A stretch of DNA of 64,000 bases from Onchocerca volvulus (GCA_000499405.2 HG738138.1:17405119-17469118), one strand, 5' to 3'; shown: positions 37,801 through 52,000, numbered from the stretch's first letter. Numbers and translations are program-made. The notes: a model not told the origin generated them from the sequence alone.

Positions 37801-39659
37801 TGTTTTTGAATGATTGTTTCTTCAAATTGAAGTTTTTAATTTAAATATATTAAATATAATAAACAAATGGCTGCCGAAATGAATACTTATTTTTACAAAG
37901 CGATGAATTAACTTTGACGAAATCAGGTAATTATAATGAAAAGTATAAAAATTTTCTGAATTAGTTTTTCTTGGAAGTTTTTTCTGCTTCTGGTATCTAG
38001 GCGATTTTTCATGCTCGTTCTCCATAAAGGCCTGCAAGATGCAACAAAGATTTCTGTTGTTATGTGTTCGCTTGAAGATATTGTTTAGTCGTTTGTATTT
38101 GCCTTTAATTAAATGCTTTGATGGCAACCGTTACTTAAAACAATCTCAGAATATTTGAAAAAATTTAAGGAATTTAACATTCTTGGTTATTGTAAGATTT
38201 GTGGAATAGTAATTAACAGAAATTATTTGGATGAAGGAATCTGGAAGATTAGCCAAGCGCTAGCTTCTTAAACTAATTATTCAGCTCGTATTAATTTTTT
38301 TGCTTTCAATTATAATCTTAACTCTTTCCAATGACATGAAGCAAAATGACAGGTCATTCCTTCAATTGAAGCATTAAATTTCGAGTTCGAATTTATTAAA
38401 TCAATTTCCTAAATTGCCATTGAAGTTGCAATATATTGTGTAACAGTGTCTTTTTCAAGTTGTTTTATAGTGCTTTGCAGATGTGTCTCCCAACGAATGC
38501 CTAAAATAATCCTGCAATTCATTTACACTAAACCATGTTTTAACGAGCTGCATTTGCTAAACGAAATGTCTGTAACGTTTCGAATTCGAACTAAGATGGC
38601 AATCCCTTGTGGCATTTCTAAAAGCTACGACATTTCATTATTAGTTTTCAGATTGATATTAAGTCATCAAATTGACCGACTCATTACAGTACATCTTCCA
38701 TTACTTTTCAGCACTGCTATAACTAGTTAAATTTGCTAGATTTTGAAAAAATAGCTCTAAACTTTTAAATTTTGGCATGTGCAATTCCAATGCTTTTCAC
38801 CACTTCCGTTTTCTTTTACTGTTGTTTTGTGATAAAGCAGTTATATATGTTTTGAATTACTCAAAGTGCAGCATCATTTAAGAATCCCACCATTACTTCA
38901 ATTCAAGTAGAAATTTTTGACTCCTGAATATCATTCTAATTGATTTTTGGTCTTGAATTAGAAGTTATAGAAGCTGTAAAATCCCTCATATTATGAATTT
39001 GGGATCCAAATAATAATGCAATACAGTTCGTACATCACAACTAAGGTAATGATCTATGATTCAGGCAAAGAAGAAATCACCAATCCGGAGATTAAAACGC
39101 ATATTTTAAAAAATTTCAGATTTCTCTTTAGCTTGAAAAATTCGAGAGTTTGACAATCTGCAGCTCTTGCTTCTGGTCTTAGTTGTTTATATTTCATCTA
39201 AATTCACTTTATATTTGTAATTACTGTTAATATTTATTAATTATAACAAACTTACCACTTAAGCAATTCGATTAATTGCTCAAAATAATGACTAACTTTT
39301 GATGGAAAATGATGCCGAAGGAGAAATTACAACCTTCTTTTATACTTAAGTACGATTCGGGCCAAATTGATGAAACTTTTTATGTTCTACATTGAAAAGA
39401 ATGTAGAGAAACCTATAGTAAACAAAGAAAAAATCTTTGTAAATCAAAAAGTGATCGATGATAGTTTTTAAAGCACTGTTAAAAACAAAACCACAAATTG
39501 AAGAAAATTCAAATTTGCTTATAACATTAATGAAATTCAAATTTATTTACAACCAATGTTAATATGCAAACATTTAGCGAGAAATCCTAACTTTGACCAA
39601 AAAATCAAAGGAAAATATTAAAAAACTAATATCAAGAATACCATGAACATCTATATTTA
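33818..39659. other. klc 3' UTR and intergenic DNA
   Basis: The klc 3' UTR probably ends soon after AATAAA at 34142-34147. The remaining 5.5 kb is AT-rich, with poly-T and poly-A runs and only chance-like short open frames. The longest (34569-34904 minus, 37822-38127 minus, 38446-38730 plus) show no domain I recognise. A minus-strand TTGCAG|GCC at about 38030 precedes 25 Lys/Glu-rich codons that could be an exon, but no partner exon was found. Confidence 0.5.
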
Positions 39660-42451
39660 TTACCTTTCAAGCAAAATATCCAAATTTTTCTGTATCTCCT
39701 GCAGTGTAATATAAAGTTCTATAAGTCTACTTCTATTCAGCTCGATAATTTTTGACCCTCGATCTGTATCAAACTGTAGTATTGCTTCCGTGGCACGTAT
39801 CACTAGATTGTCGCTACTAAAAGGAAATAAATATAGATTTGAATGACTTACAATTTGATCTTCTGAAAAAGGTTCGTATTTAGAAAAAGTTCTATACATC
39901 ACTGTGAATATAAAGAAAATTGCAATGCCTTAGTACTCATCATAACGTGACGAGAATTAAGGAACGCAATAACTAATAGGCGGAAAATTTCTTATAATTC
40001 AAGTACTATTGTTTAATTTCAAAAAGCTATCTCTATATGCGACCACAAAAAGTTCTTTCACGAAAAATGACCAAATTAAGCAATAAGAATGAATTTTCCT
40101 ACCCTATGTTTCAAATCTCATCTAAAATAAATAATCTATATTAACTTGATATTATTCCATTTAAATTATCAATATAAAAAATGGGAATAAGATTTATGAT
40201 AATATGTTAATATCATATCAAAAAATTTCGGTAAAACCGAAATATCGACATAGTCCACGGGTTGTTTATAGCAGAAATACGTAATATTTCTCAGACATGT
40301 AAATCGCTCATCCCCATCCATATCGAGCATAGTGGCCTTTGTTCTCTCATCTTCAATCTGCTAATAGACTCATGTGCTTTGTCTAAGGGATTGTAAATCT
40401 TGTCAACAGTCGAAATGTTATAATGATTAAAGCTTGTGTGCTTTGTTTAAAATGTTTTAAGCATTATCTAGTATCCTTTAGTCCTTTTCCATGCCACTCT
40501 TTTTGTATGACTAATATGTGAACGCCTATCAAGAATGATCCAGACAAAAAGGGAGCTTGCGGACAGCAAGATTAGTATCATCAATGTCAGCGGCGAGCTT
40601 CAATATCTACAATATCAGTGTCGAGGGGCAGCGTCTTCGATCTGCATCTTGGATCATTATCATCAGTGTGAGCAGCAACATTGGGGGAATCAATGCGGAC
40701 GGTTTTCTCTACATTGGTGTATACAATTCGAGCGTCAACGTCAATCCTTGCTATATCGGCGTCTTCAGTAATATCAGTCCCTTCAATATCAGTATTAGTG
40801 GCAAATCAGTTCCCAGCCAATATTAAAGCAATTTCAGCGACAGCACAAGCGAAACTTCAGCAGAAGACCACTGTTATTATTCTTTATTAGATGTGTTTCG
40901 TGGATCTTGTATAGCTGTTATGCTTTGGACAATCTCTGCTTCGATTTTCAAGCAGTAATTAAATTTATCGTATATTTATTGTATATTGTTCATTTACTGT
41001 TTAATATTGTATAGAGCGATATTGTTTATAATATCGTATAAACTAATAAAGGCTATTGTTGACCTAGTGGAGTCACAAAAGCAGCAAGATCTCTATTCCA
41101 ACAATCAAAAATCCCAAATTACAAATCAATCAGAATCTTTTTCCGCAATAAGAAGAAATTTAGATTCCATTTCATTTAGATGGTTCAATATTTAAGTGGT
41201 ATATTAACTCAAACAAAATCGAATGAGTTAGTCGATAACTAAGATAAGATGAATAATTTAATTAGCTTGTAAATTGAAAGAGCAAAAAAGGATCAAAAAG
41301 TTTGAATGCTCAGATAATGATCCATTATTACCTTGCGACATTTTTACGTAATGTCCATCCGACATCTCTAACATTGGAACGTCCAGAAAACGAAATATTA
41401 CGCAACCGGTCTGAAACAGTTAAGCCGCTTTCCGACCAGATTTTCACGATTGTACTTCTCATTTCAGCATCAAATCCAGCCTGAAAATACTGAAGCACCA
41501 TAGCTGTTGAATAAGTAAATGAAATCTGTTAAACCTTTTGTCATCTTTAGAAAGTTCTATTAAATTTAAAAGCATTCTATAAGACTTAGAAGTAATAAAC
41601 GATAAATTGTCAAGGAATTTCATAGGTCAAACTTACTTCCTTAAGACTCTCAAGCAATGGCTGCAATTTAGGCTGATAATATGCGATGTTTTTCCATAAT
41701 TCGCTTATGGTTAACTGAAAATTAACAAATGTGAGATGTTTCACTCACTCCATCTTTTTCTTTTTTCTTCGGAATGTAATTTATAAAAGCCATTCTCATT
41801 TTATGTACAATATAAAATCCCACTTCTTCATGAACAATTCAGTTCCACATATCAACTTCTTTAATAAATGATAGCAGCAACAGTATTGCAGGAGAATTAG
41901 TTGAAAGAATGGACAACTAGGGAAAAATTGGAAGTTTTCCAAAAACTAAAAATAAAAGGACACATTTTCTTTTTTTTTTGGAAGTGCTTAGATATGGAGA
42001 GTTAATAAAATAAAAAATAAGATAGAATTCAAACCAATAATCAGTAATTTTAAAAGCATTAAAAGTTGAAAGATATAAAAAAACCTTAAAATTGAAACAT
42101 TAAAAAAAATTCATTAATCTAAGACCGCTATCAAAGTTCCAAGGTTAATATGGTCTTTGTATTAAGTTTATACAAATTCAAGAACTGAATTCTCTGCACA
42201 GAAATAAACAATCTCATTAAAATTTAAGATCTGATAAGCTACAAACTTACGAAAACAGCAAGTTCCGATGCAGGATCAGTCTGCAAGCTTCCGAGCAATC
42301 TTTCCCGTTCCTCTACATTTAATACATCTGCGAAATCAACAATGTCCGGTATTCTTTCCAATAAATGTTGTGAAATTTGTATGAATTTCGTTGAACCCAA
42401 TTGAGTAATCTTTTCGACTATTCCTTCCACTCCATCCGGCAAAAGTTTCAT
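39660..42451 (-). CDS. commd10: COMM domain-containing protein 10
   Basis: Four exons on the minus strand, 5' to 3': 42451-42251, 41714-41637, 41480-41332, 39816-39660; 194 aa against 202 in human COMMD10, with consistent phases and GT-AG introns. COMMD proteins assemble, as obligate heteromers, into the Commander complex, which recycles membrane cargo from endosomes and influences NF-kB and copper handling in animals. The helical N-terminal part holds LLERIPDIVDFADVLNVEER, positioned like the COMMD10 HN domain. The COMM domain (about residues 125-194) shows the hallmark DVGWTLRKNVA tryptophan strand and ends with ELYITLQEIQKNLDIL, very like the COMMD10 C-terminal helix. The start ATG follows CTGTTAG, a possible trans-splice acceptor. 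The last intron is 1.5 kb and contains an odd repetitive island (40540-40870). Confidence 0.87.
40540..40870. repeat. GC-richer, repeat-derived island open in several frames
   Basis: This block inside the COMMD10 intron is rich in imperfect AATATCAGT and TCAACGTC / GACGCC-GATATTG strings spaced about 10-30 bp apart. Plus-strand frames give Ser/Asn/Ile-rich peptides (FNIYNISVEG, NIGGINADGF, SPFNISISG), and one minus-strand frame gives an Asp/Thr/Ile-rich one (TDIEGTDITEDADI). No Met-initiated, family-like protein is evident. It looks like a decayed minisatellite or a fragment of a repeat-coding gene, with composition unlike its surroundings. Confidence 0.5.
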
Positions 42452-42545
42452 TGTCCTAACAGACAGTTCTGGAAAAACTTCAATTAAAGTGATCCGGACA
42501 AACCTGGCAATAAACTTGGAAAATTCTCAAGACGTCCCACATCTC

Positions 42546-42739
42546 TGTTACTATAAATCAAACAAATCAAGAATCAGCAATAAATACGGCCTTTTATCCC
42601 AACTATTTGCAACTCTCTTTTCTCATAAAAACAAATGATTTCTTTAAAATTGCAAGTGATGAATATGATGTGCACATCTATCCGTCCGTTTATTAATTAT
42701 TCCTATATACATGTTACTATAAATCAAACAAATCAAGAA
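42546..42739. repeat. 28-bp direct repeat pair, 166 bp apart
   Basis: The string beginning TGTTACTATAAATCAAACAA and ending TCAAGAA occurs identically at 42546-42573 and 42712-42739, just 5' of the COMMD10 start. It is probably a footprint of a local duplication. Confidence 0.8.
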
Positions 42740-45700
42740 GCACGCAGTAAAGAACTCTGGAATCTTTCTGGATACTTTATCCATGGCAAACAGCTGTTAG
42801 CGATTCGTGTCCCACACTATTTCCAATATTTCGTGAAATCGAAATCATCCAAAGAATTCCTTTCTTACTTTTTCTTCCTTCATAATTAATTATCTAAATT
42901 TGAGTCTATATATTTATTAATAAAATGGGGAGGTGGAATAAGCGTCATATTTCCAATATCACCGTGTTGAGCCATAGGAAAGGTATTAGAAAATTTACTA
43001 TGTATGAAAGAAGTTAATCAGTAGAAGATATCAAATGTAGCATTCTGAATATGATCGTAATTATATAAGAAGAAGTAAATTTCATAATGGATCCGATTGA
43101 TCGGTGTCAAAAGGAAAGGGATTACGCTGGATAGGAGAACAAGGACTAATGAAATTTGCTGAATTCGCAAAGAGAATGTGTTGAATAAGCTTTCGCATTT
43201 CCGACACAATGTCTGTCTTTTTCATCGGAGTAGAAATTCGAAATTGGATACAATTGATTAGGGCAGAAAAGCTTGACGGAAGTTAGGATATTTTGCCTTC
43301 AGTATTGGAGACATCGTATTAAAAGCATTTATGACATCCTTCATCTCTGCACTGTAATTGAAAATATAAAATGCGAATTAACATCATCATTCAAATGGAA
43401 ATACATTTTATGACTTATGTGATGGCATAAGAGGAAACATTGTGCCAAATGCCTTCGACGATTTGTTCCGAATTAATCAAACAGAATTGTTTTTTATGTA
43501 TTCTGGCCACAAATGTTTATTGGACGGATCATTTGATCATCGTTCTTTGTCTTTTCCTAAGAAAATTGAGTTATATGAACATTCATTGCAGTGTCTTTAC
43601 TGATGATGATCTATTTATTGACCATAGATTACACGCTGATCATGTAGAAATTTTCAAAATTATGCAATTATGCAAATTATGCAAGGAAATAGTACACGAT
43701 ATCGACTATTAACTTTTTACTGCTATCAACTGATACATAGTATAGAGAAAAGTAATAAATCGATAAGTGATAAAACAGTTTTTTAATCTAAAGTTTATCG
43801 ATTACCCCTTGAAGCATTTTTATTCCAATGGTTTATTAATTCTCACTTACCTGCTTCAATTTATATTTATCTTTCTGTTATGCTTGCTGATTGATCCATT
43901 TGTATATTTATTTATCTTTATTCGTATTATTTAAAGTCACTTACAGCTCTATTCTAGTTAATGATGGCCAAGTGCATTATAAGTTTTTTGTCAAGGAATA
44001 TGCCCGGTGTTATTATACTAAATTTTTTACAGTGCATTATTTCCAATGCTCATAATTGTTTTGGAAATAATTTTGATTTAAAACGAAATCAAAAAGTTCG
44101 AATCAATGAAACTAATGTACTTCATTGCCAAAGATTTTAAATATTTACAAATTAATAAATGCGATGAAATAATTAAAATTTTATTCTGAATCATAATGAA
44201 ATTTTCGGTGTATTTCTTAAATTTTTGATTATTCATTCGAAATTTCTTTTATGATATCCTATTTTAGCATTCGACAAAGTGAGAAAGTAGTATTTTTTAA
44301 ACTTGCAGCACATTTCACATAGGGTTTTTGTAGCAGAAAGGTATTGAAACTTCCAAGTTTGAAATGACAGCCGTTGAATTGTGATAACGATATTTTGATT
44401 TTATTAGTTCTGAGCTTTTTCAATCCTACAACATCCATATATTTGAAAAATTTTTGATCTTTATAATATGAATGAAGAATGCATAGAGATATATTATTTC
44501 TCCTACTAATTGTTTCTGCTGAAATTAATGATCTTTGTAACGGTCCTGAATTATGTTAAAAAATAGAAATCATAGCAAAAAAGAAACTTGCAGCAATTTA
44601 AACAGGAATTTATTGATTCCTAATTGAAATTAAATTCTTGTCAGGATAAACTCTAATGAATCACTGTAAAATAGCGTCCCACTGACAAATTCAACATTTG
44701 ATTCTACGATGATAATATGAAGCTCTCAAATGTTAGTAAGGAACGCCTTTTCTTTACTTCTGCAAATAAAAATCGAAGTTAATCAAAGCAGCAGAGCAAT
44801 ATGATATGATAATGGCTTTATGAAATAAATCCTTCTGATTAGTTGCCATCAAAATTGCAATTAACACTTTTTTTTTCATTTCATCCATGCGAAATGAACA
44901 AAGCAATACATTGAAATTTCAATGAGTCATCTAATAATTAGTAAGTTTGACCGGAACAACGAAACGTAATCCTACAAAACATTTTTGCTCATAGAATTCA
45001 TATTTCCGTGAAAATCTTTTCAAATGTTATATCATAGAACTTTTTTCGCAGAAATTTCCACACATTTCATCATTGCATTTATTTGTTAAGTCAAAAGTTT
45101 TTTGATTGCATCATTTGCGATTATCAATTTTAAAATTCACTCTAGAAAGTTAGATAGATTAATACAACAGATATACAATAATGAATGAATATGAAACACT
45201 TTGAAAATATTTTCATTTTAGCAAATAGGTTGAAACACGACTGTGAACAACATGGAAATGTATGTTTAAATCGATTCAAGTTGTTTTAATTCGACGAGTT
45301 TATTTTCTCTAAATTTTTTGTCAGAAATTTAAAATAGCATAAATTTAGAATCTTCAATTAATCCAAAGAGCCAGACTTGTACAAACGAATGAAGTTCACT
45401 CGCTTTGGTGTGACTTAATGATGTCATAATTTATCTTAATCCAATTGCACTTATTTTAGGCTAATTGGTCAACATTTGTCTGCATCAAGATTTTTTTGAT
45501 TTCATTTGTGTAGACTGTGTGAAGAACGCTCGTTCAATTTTCGGTTTCCACAGTATACTAGATGTAATGTGCAGTATTGAATTTTTGCAACGATCATTTT
45601 GCCTCAGTAAAATTTAAGAATTGACTGTTTTCTGAAATAATTTGAGTTTGATTTAACTGCAGTTTTTGATAATTCCTGGATATTTTCACCTTGATGTCTA

Positions 45701-45812
45701 GGCTCTAAATATAGAAACTGCCTTATCATAGCCTGGCAATGACTTGATTTCTCCATTTGTAGCTAAAGTTTGATTGCAAAAGCATCAAATGCAGTAATTT
45801 TAGCGTTTAACG

Positions 45813-46059
45813 TCAAAGCGGATTCAAAAATAAGGGATGTGGTAAAACAAGAGTATGGAAGATATACATTTATAATATAATATACGAATTTATTGATGAC
45901 ATGAAAATGTACTTAACTAAAATGTTAAAGCCTATAACAGGAAAAGTGCGTCTTGGCTCTGCATTTGTGGGGCAAATATTTCGTGCATGTGACAATATCA
46001 CTGGATGTTATGCAATTGATAGAAAAAAGGATTCTTTAATTGTCATAGCAGTGCAATAG
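45813..46059 (+). other. Unassigned coding-like open stretch, ends in TAG
   Basis: One plus-strand frame is open for about 80 codons up to TAG at about 46057-46059. From the first ATG (about 45900) it gives 54 residues, including YLTKMLKPITGKVRLGSAFV, GQIFRACDNITGCYAIDRK and a hydrophobic LIVIAV end. Composition is more balanced than in the flanking DNA. It could be a terminal exon, a small gene or a pseudogene fragment. I see no clear acceptor or partner exon and do not recognise the sequence. Confidence 0.3.
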
Positions 46060-46845
46060 TAAATTAATATGCAAAGAAAAGTTAAAAGCTCTCCTTCCCC
46101 TTTTTTTTTCTTTTTTCTTTTTTTTTTTTTTCAGCAGAGTTCTTTAACGTGTTCTGTCCGTGTTAAGCTTATCACTTCCTCATTTTCCCTAAAAATTTAT
46201 AAAAACCGGAGGAACTTTCTGAAATATTTTCATCTCCCTAAACAGTATAATTTTTTGAAAAAATGGAATTAAACTACCACCCATTCTAAGTACTATTAAA
46301 TATCATTACCGTCGATGATCTCAATGCAACTAATTAAGAGTAATTTGAGGAAAGAAAGAGTTGTTTCTATTAAGAATATGATAGAAACATGAAAATTAAA
46401 GAAAAAAGAAAAAGTCATTGACACAAAGAAAAAAGTTTCCGGATTGCAAAAAAAAAAAAAGTTTTCGAGAATTCTACGTCTTGACAAGCGTTACATCATT
46501 GCAACATTACGAAGAAAAACGCTTGAATCAAAACATTTAGTCTGAATCACTGATAGTAATGTTCACTATGATCCTAACTGGTAAAAATTAGTTACCATAA
46601 GCGAAGATTTGGTTCTGAAGGAAAGAATACATAATTTTTATAGAAAATGGGTTAACACTTCAATTTTCTGAAAATTGAATTCATTATCATCGGATTTCTA
46701 AACGATGCATTATCAATTACACAAAGAACTTAGTGATAACAAATATTTTTGAAAAAATGAAATATTCAATAAAGACGAGTTATGATCGAGAATCATTATT
46801 GTCATTACTACTATTAATAATAATAGCATTAATAATAACAACAAT

Positions 46846-46851
<6 letters not shown>

Positions 46852-46930
<79 letters not shown>
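46852..46930. repeat. (TAA)n microsatellite
   Basis: An essentially pure TAA/AAT trinucleotide run of about 79 bp, preceded by impure copies from about 46810. The apparent poly-Asn open frame across it is an artefact. Confidence 0.97.
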
Positions 46931-49051
46931 CAGTAATAATAATGGACCTGAAATTATGATACTGATGAAAGAAAAGATGAAAAAAAGGAATTAGTCCATT
47001 GACTACTGAATTTGTGATCGGGATATTAGAATCAGTATATTTCCAAGATTTTCTAATGAAATTACAATGTGTGCTGTCGAGATGAACAAAGAAATTTCAC
47101 ACTTTCAGCCTAAAACATTCATCCGATCAATAGTATTAACTGTTAAGTACTGCTTTGATTGTTATCACAGTCACAATTTGTCATTAAGCAATTATAGTGC
47201 GACTGCTTCGTCATGTTTATTTTCATTTTCGAAAATGCATATCATCATAGCGTTCCATCACTCATTTATATTACTTCATTCAATTTTGCTTAATTAAAAT
47301 TAAATTTCCAAATGATTGTTAAAACTGAACTTTTTAACAGTATATCAAATATATAAAAAACTTATAATTCGAATTAGTGAGAACATCAATTAACCGAAAT
47401 AATATAGAAAACGGTTACTTAAAAATTCAGTTTAACAATAATGACCTCGAATAGCAAATAATATCCAATGGTCTAAATTTATGCTTCGACGAAAACGTAG
47501 CGCTTCAGTCTTCTCTTTTACACTTTAAAAAATCCTTAAAACAGCAATTTGCCTTCAAAAATATCCTTTGAAGCAATAAATATAAATAACAAATACATGC
47601 CAAATGGAACCAAAAAAGAAAAAAAAAGTTACGATAAAATTTAAAATGAATAAGACTTATCTAAATGAAAGTCATAAATATAAACCTATATTAGTTTCCT
47701 TTCGTATTAATACTTTTACAAACAAAAAAAACAAAAAAAAAAAGATAAGCCGCTCCATCTTACGATGAACTAGACTAATATCAAGATCAATTTTTATACG
47801 AGAATAGCAATCTCAAAATAAAAAAATTCTCTCATGTCATCTAAAATATTCATCGTAATGATTTTGATTTAAAAAATGTGACAAAAAGTGCTTACCATGC
47901 ATTTGCGTCTGTCCCTTTAGACACTTCAATTCCAATATCTCTCCCTCACGCTTTTCAATGTTTTTTTTTTTTTCTTTTCTAATCTTACGTATTGTGTCAA
48001 AAAAATTTTATGATTTAAATTTTTGTTTTGTGCCAAGGAAATTCTGACTACAGATGCAGGAAATAGGCATCAAATTACAAATTGGCAAAACCGAAAATAG
48101 ACGAGATTTCATCGGAGATGAAAAAATGATTTATCAGAAAAAAAAAGAGGAGAAATTAAGTAGAAAATAAAAATAAAGAAAAAAATGACAATGTTTTGAA
48201 GTGCAAATGTTTCATCTGACCTTTTCGTAAAAAATCACCTAAAAACGAAATTAAGAAATTACATGAATTGCAGTGCGTTATTGAACTTTTGAACTATTTT
48301 TTTTGTTGCATTTTTTTTTTTTTTTCATTGAACCACATAAGAGTAGCAATTTTTCATTTCTGATCTAATTGTAATTAAAATTGTTTAAAAAAATTTTAGA
48401 GTGTATTAAAAAAAAAATACCTGTGATGGACATTTTTTTGTTCCGAAAAAGGGGAAAAAAATAAGTTTAACAGTGTCTTTTTAAGAAACAACTTCGACCT
48501 GATTAGAATTCAGTCCTCTTCTCAAAAGAAATGTACTTCAGAATCTACTTCGGAAATATTTTTTCATGGACAAACGAATATGCTGGTGATAGTAATATGT
48601 TTTTATGTTTTTGGAGGGAATAATGTGATGTTGATGCGTTTCACATTTCATTAGTATATTGTTTCTCCTTATTTAAAGAAAAAAACTTTTAAAAAATTTC
48701 CCGAACAAATGATCCTTTTAAACGATTCATAAATCGAATTTTTAAGCAAAATAATCCAATAATTTTGGGTTATAAAAATAAATTATTTTTAATTTTAAAA
48801 TCTGAAGATGGATTGGTTGTTGTTGTAGATAGAATGATTCGAAAAACTTCTACTTCTTTAATTCTATATTTTCAGGAAACATATTGCAACATTATACTAT
48901 TTCAGAAACCTGTCATTCGAATGAGTTTAAAACTTTCCTGAAATTAAATTATATTACTTACGAGTCATAATTTTTAATAACGTACATCAAATAATTAAAA
49001 TGCTAAATTTTGCAGGGCATTTTCTAGTATAATCGCAGTGATTCACATATA

Positions 49052-52000
49052 ATGAGAAATCGCAAGCAACATATAGCGATATTGGTTGCGGTATGGATTG
49101 TTTGTAAGTTGAAGTTCGCTTGAACGCTTCATTTGAACGTAAAACTTGAGAAATGTGTTTTCGTTGACACATAACCTCACGCTGTTGTTATGACAGTTCC
49201 ATATCTCCTTTATCATTTACCTGTTTAGGCACTACTATTGGACCGGTTTCAAGTTCTATCCAATATACTCGAGAAACAATGCCTGGTGCACAATACTATG
49301 ACGGTAAAAAGTTAAATATACCAATATCAAAGGCGGTTGAAATTGAACTAATTGAACGATGGACTCATCAGGCAATCAGCAGCATCATGGCTTGCATTGC
49401 CACTCAATAGTCAGTATTTAGTTGACTATTCATATGACGTTGTGACAAAAATAAGCCAAGAAATAGATCCATCAAATTCAAGTTTGCACCATAACTGAAT
49501 TAATACATCGCCCATGTTTTTGAAAAAAGTTGTAAAAGGTTGAAGAAATTAATTCACAAGCGTGCTCGGTCGAAAAACCTTTTTAAAATGGATGCGAAAC
49601 TTCGGCAAAAGAAACACTAAAAAATACGAAATCTAAAACAGAGAATGCAACACTGAAATGCAAATACATAAAGTAAAGCATTTCTAAGAAAACAATATAA
49701 GAATTCAATTCAAATCTCGCATTTTCACGTCCGTCAACGTTTTCGATTGATATCATATGCGATATTCTTCATTATGCCTGCTGGCAATTTATTTACTTCT
49801 AAATTGGTTTTTAACAAAAGTTTTAAGTCTAAGTAGTAATTTCTTCGCCATACTGGTCCATCCCATAGATGATGTAAGAGCAGCATAATGAAGGAAGTAA
49901 GACCTTCGGTTGTTGATTTTATTCTTGTCTTTCATTCAAATATAGCTATTTTGTTTTCAAAATTAACATTTCCTTTATGTTTGCTTCAGTCTGAGTAAGT
50001 TGAATGAGTTTGAACGAAGTCGACTTCAAAAGTGTTCAAGAGCTGCTGAGGATATTCATCAACAGGCGCGATGTCTGGTTCGAGCCATTGATGCAAAACC
50101 GAAACAGATAGATCCTACAAGAAGTAGGTGAAGTTTCCACGTCTGAAGATACACTTACGTTAGTTTCACGTTCTCCCCATTCTTGGATGAATCGTTATTT
50201 GGAGTGTTAGCATAGTAATTAATTACTTATCTTAATACTTAATTGGAGTCATTTTAATTGATATTTAAATCATCTCTCCGTACAGTTTCCCGTATACAAA
50301 GACTACAAAAATTATTGGACGGAAAGCAGGAGAAAACAATCAGTGCTTTAATCCAATCTGAATCACATCATATTGATGTGAAGCCAAGCAGAGAAGTAAA
50401 AAAAGTGGAATTTCGTACACGACGAAGTGTAATCAATCGAAGCAATTACAAGTTACACACCGAATTTGAAAATTTGACACCTTTCGGCATTCTCGGCAAA
50501 TACTTATCGAAGATGACAAAAGTTATCAAAAATAAGAATCCGAATTCATCGTTAGTTTCTATCTTTACATTAATTTTATCATAACTTTTCATCGCGAAGA
50601 ATAAAAGCCTGTTAAAGATATCAGCGAACTCTAAAAGCGATATGTAGAATGGGGCTAAAGCTGCGACATAAGCAATATAAATTCATTTCACAAATCAAAT
50701 TTTTGCATCATTTCAAAAAAGAGCAGAACAAGAAAAAAGCTAACATCATCGTCAATTAAGATGGAAAAAAACAATGTACGACATCGAAAGCATGAAGCGA
50801 CGAGAACAAGAAAAAAATGACATCTCTGAACAACTGAAAAAAAGATTTTCACTGAATCAATATTTGGAAAATGTGAAACCAAAGCTAACATTGGTGAGCA
50901 CTTTTGAGAAAGTTTTGGTCGTATTCGGTAATTCTGATAAGTAAATATTTCTGATTGTATCTTTCATTTGAAAAAATCAATCACTTCATTCCTATTTCTA
51001 TTGGATGTATGAGTTTGCACACAACATCTTGATGATCAACGATCAATCTCAGAATGTGACATTTCCAATATCATTAAAAATTGAATAATTCTTTTAGAAT
51101 GAAAAAGATTTAATGAAGGAATTGAACGTATCAGATCATTTCATGCAAGGATTAGATAAAAACAATGTGAAAACAAAAAAGGCTTTGGAAATCACTCAAC
51201 TCCTTCAACGAACAATTAAACTTGCTATGGTTCTCGGTGGTGCCAATGGCACTGAGTTGGAAAATAAGACACTCAGATTTGCTTCACCACGTCTGCTGTC
51301 AATGGTACCTGATAATGTTAAAGATCAGGTAAGCTTATTGGTTCTTAAAATCCGGTGCAATAAATATGAATTACAAGAGAATATCAATAAATAAACTAAA
51401 TTATTTGAAAATTTTCAACAATTTGCGATTCTGATTTTGCGCTTTGCTAACCATTTGCAATTTCATTCTTTTGAATGACGTTTCTTTTTGCTGCTACTTG
51501 GAATTTTCAAGTTTAATATGGGCGATTTGAATATTTTTTTTCCAGATCAACATCTTATCTCCCTCACTATTCAGTATGCATGATAAAGGCGAAGGCTTAG
51601 AGGCACTAACCAGTATTCCAAAATTGCTGAAAGTTGCCGGTAACAGGGATTACGAGGAATGGCTAAATTTCATCATAGAAGCATCTGGTACAACTGACGC
51701 AATACAGAAATTAAAGGTCCGAATAAAGATTATGACTTCTCGTATTTTCAGAAGTTTTTAATTAAATACCAAATTCGACGTGACGATTTTTCGAAAAATA
51801 ATTCAGGAAAAGCAAGAATTGGATTGGTTACCGCCTGCTTATAAATCAATGCCACGTGGAATTGATGGTCAACCATTGTATTTTACTAAGGAAAATGTAA
51901 CAGAAATTGATCCAGAAATGGCCAGAAAGGTGGAACTTTTCGAAAACTTGACATATTCTCTTACGCCAAAACAGGTTTGTTTGATTTCCCCCATAATAGC

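Larger units (their letters stand above)
42452..49051. other. Intergenic interval between COMMD10 and the MLT-10-like gene
   Basis: This 6.6-kb interval is mostly AT-rich. It contains a dispersed 28-bp direct repeat (42546-42573 and 42712-42739), a coding-like stretch at 45813-46059, and a (TAA)n microsatellite, each listed separately. An open frame at 43440-43712 has no family resemblance. I found nothing else I could support. Confidence 0.5.

Noticed and set aside
37822..38127. 101-codon minus-strand open frame, Lys-rich
   Set aside because: No recognisable domain, and the AT-rich tail continues out of the plausible part; a TTGCAG inside hints at an exon, but no partner was found.
43440..43712. 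90-codon plus-strand open frame
   Set aside because: AT-biased composition, no homologous pattern known to me, and no splice partner.
46733..46936. Open frame with a long poly-Asn tail
   Set aside because: Produced entirely by the (TAA)n microsatellite.
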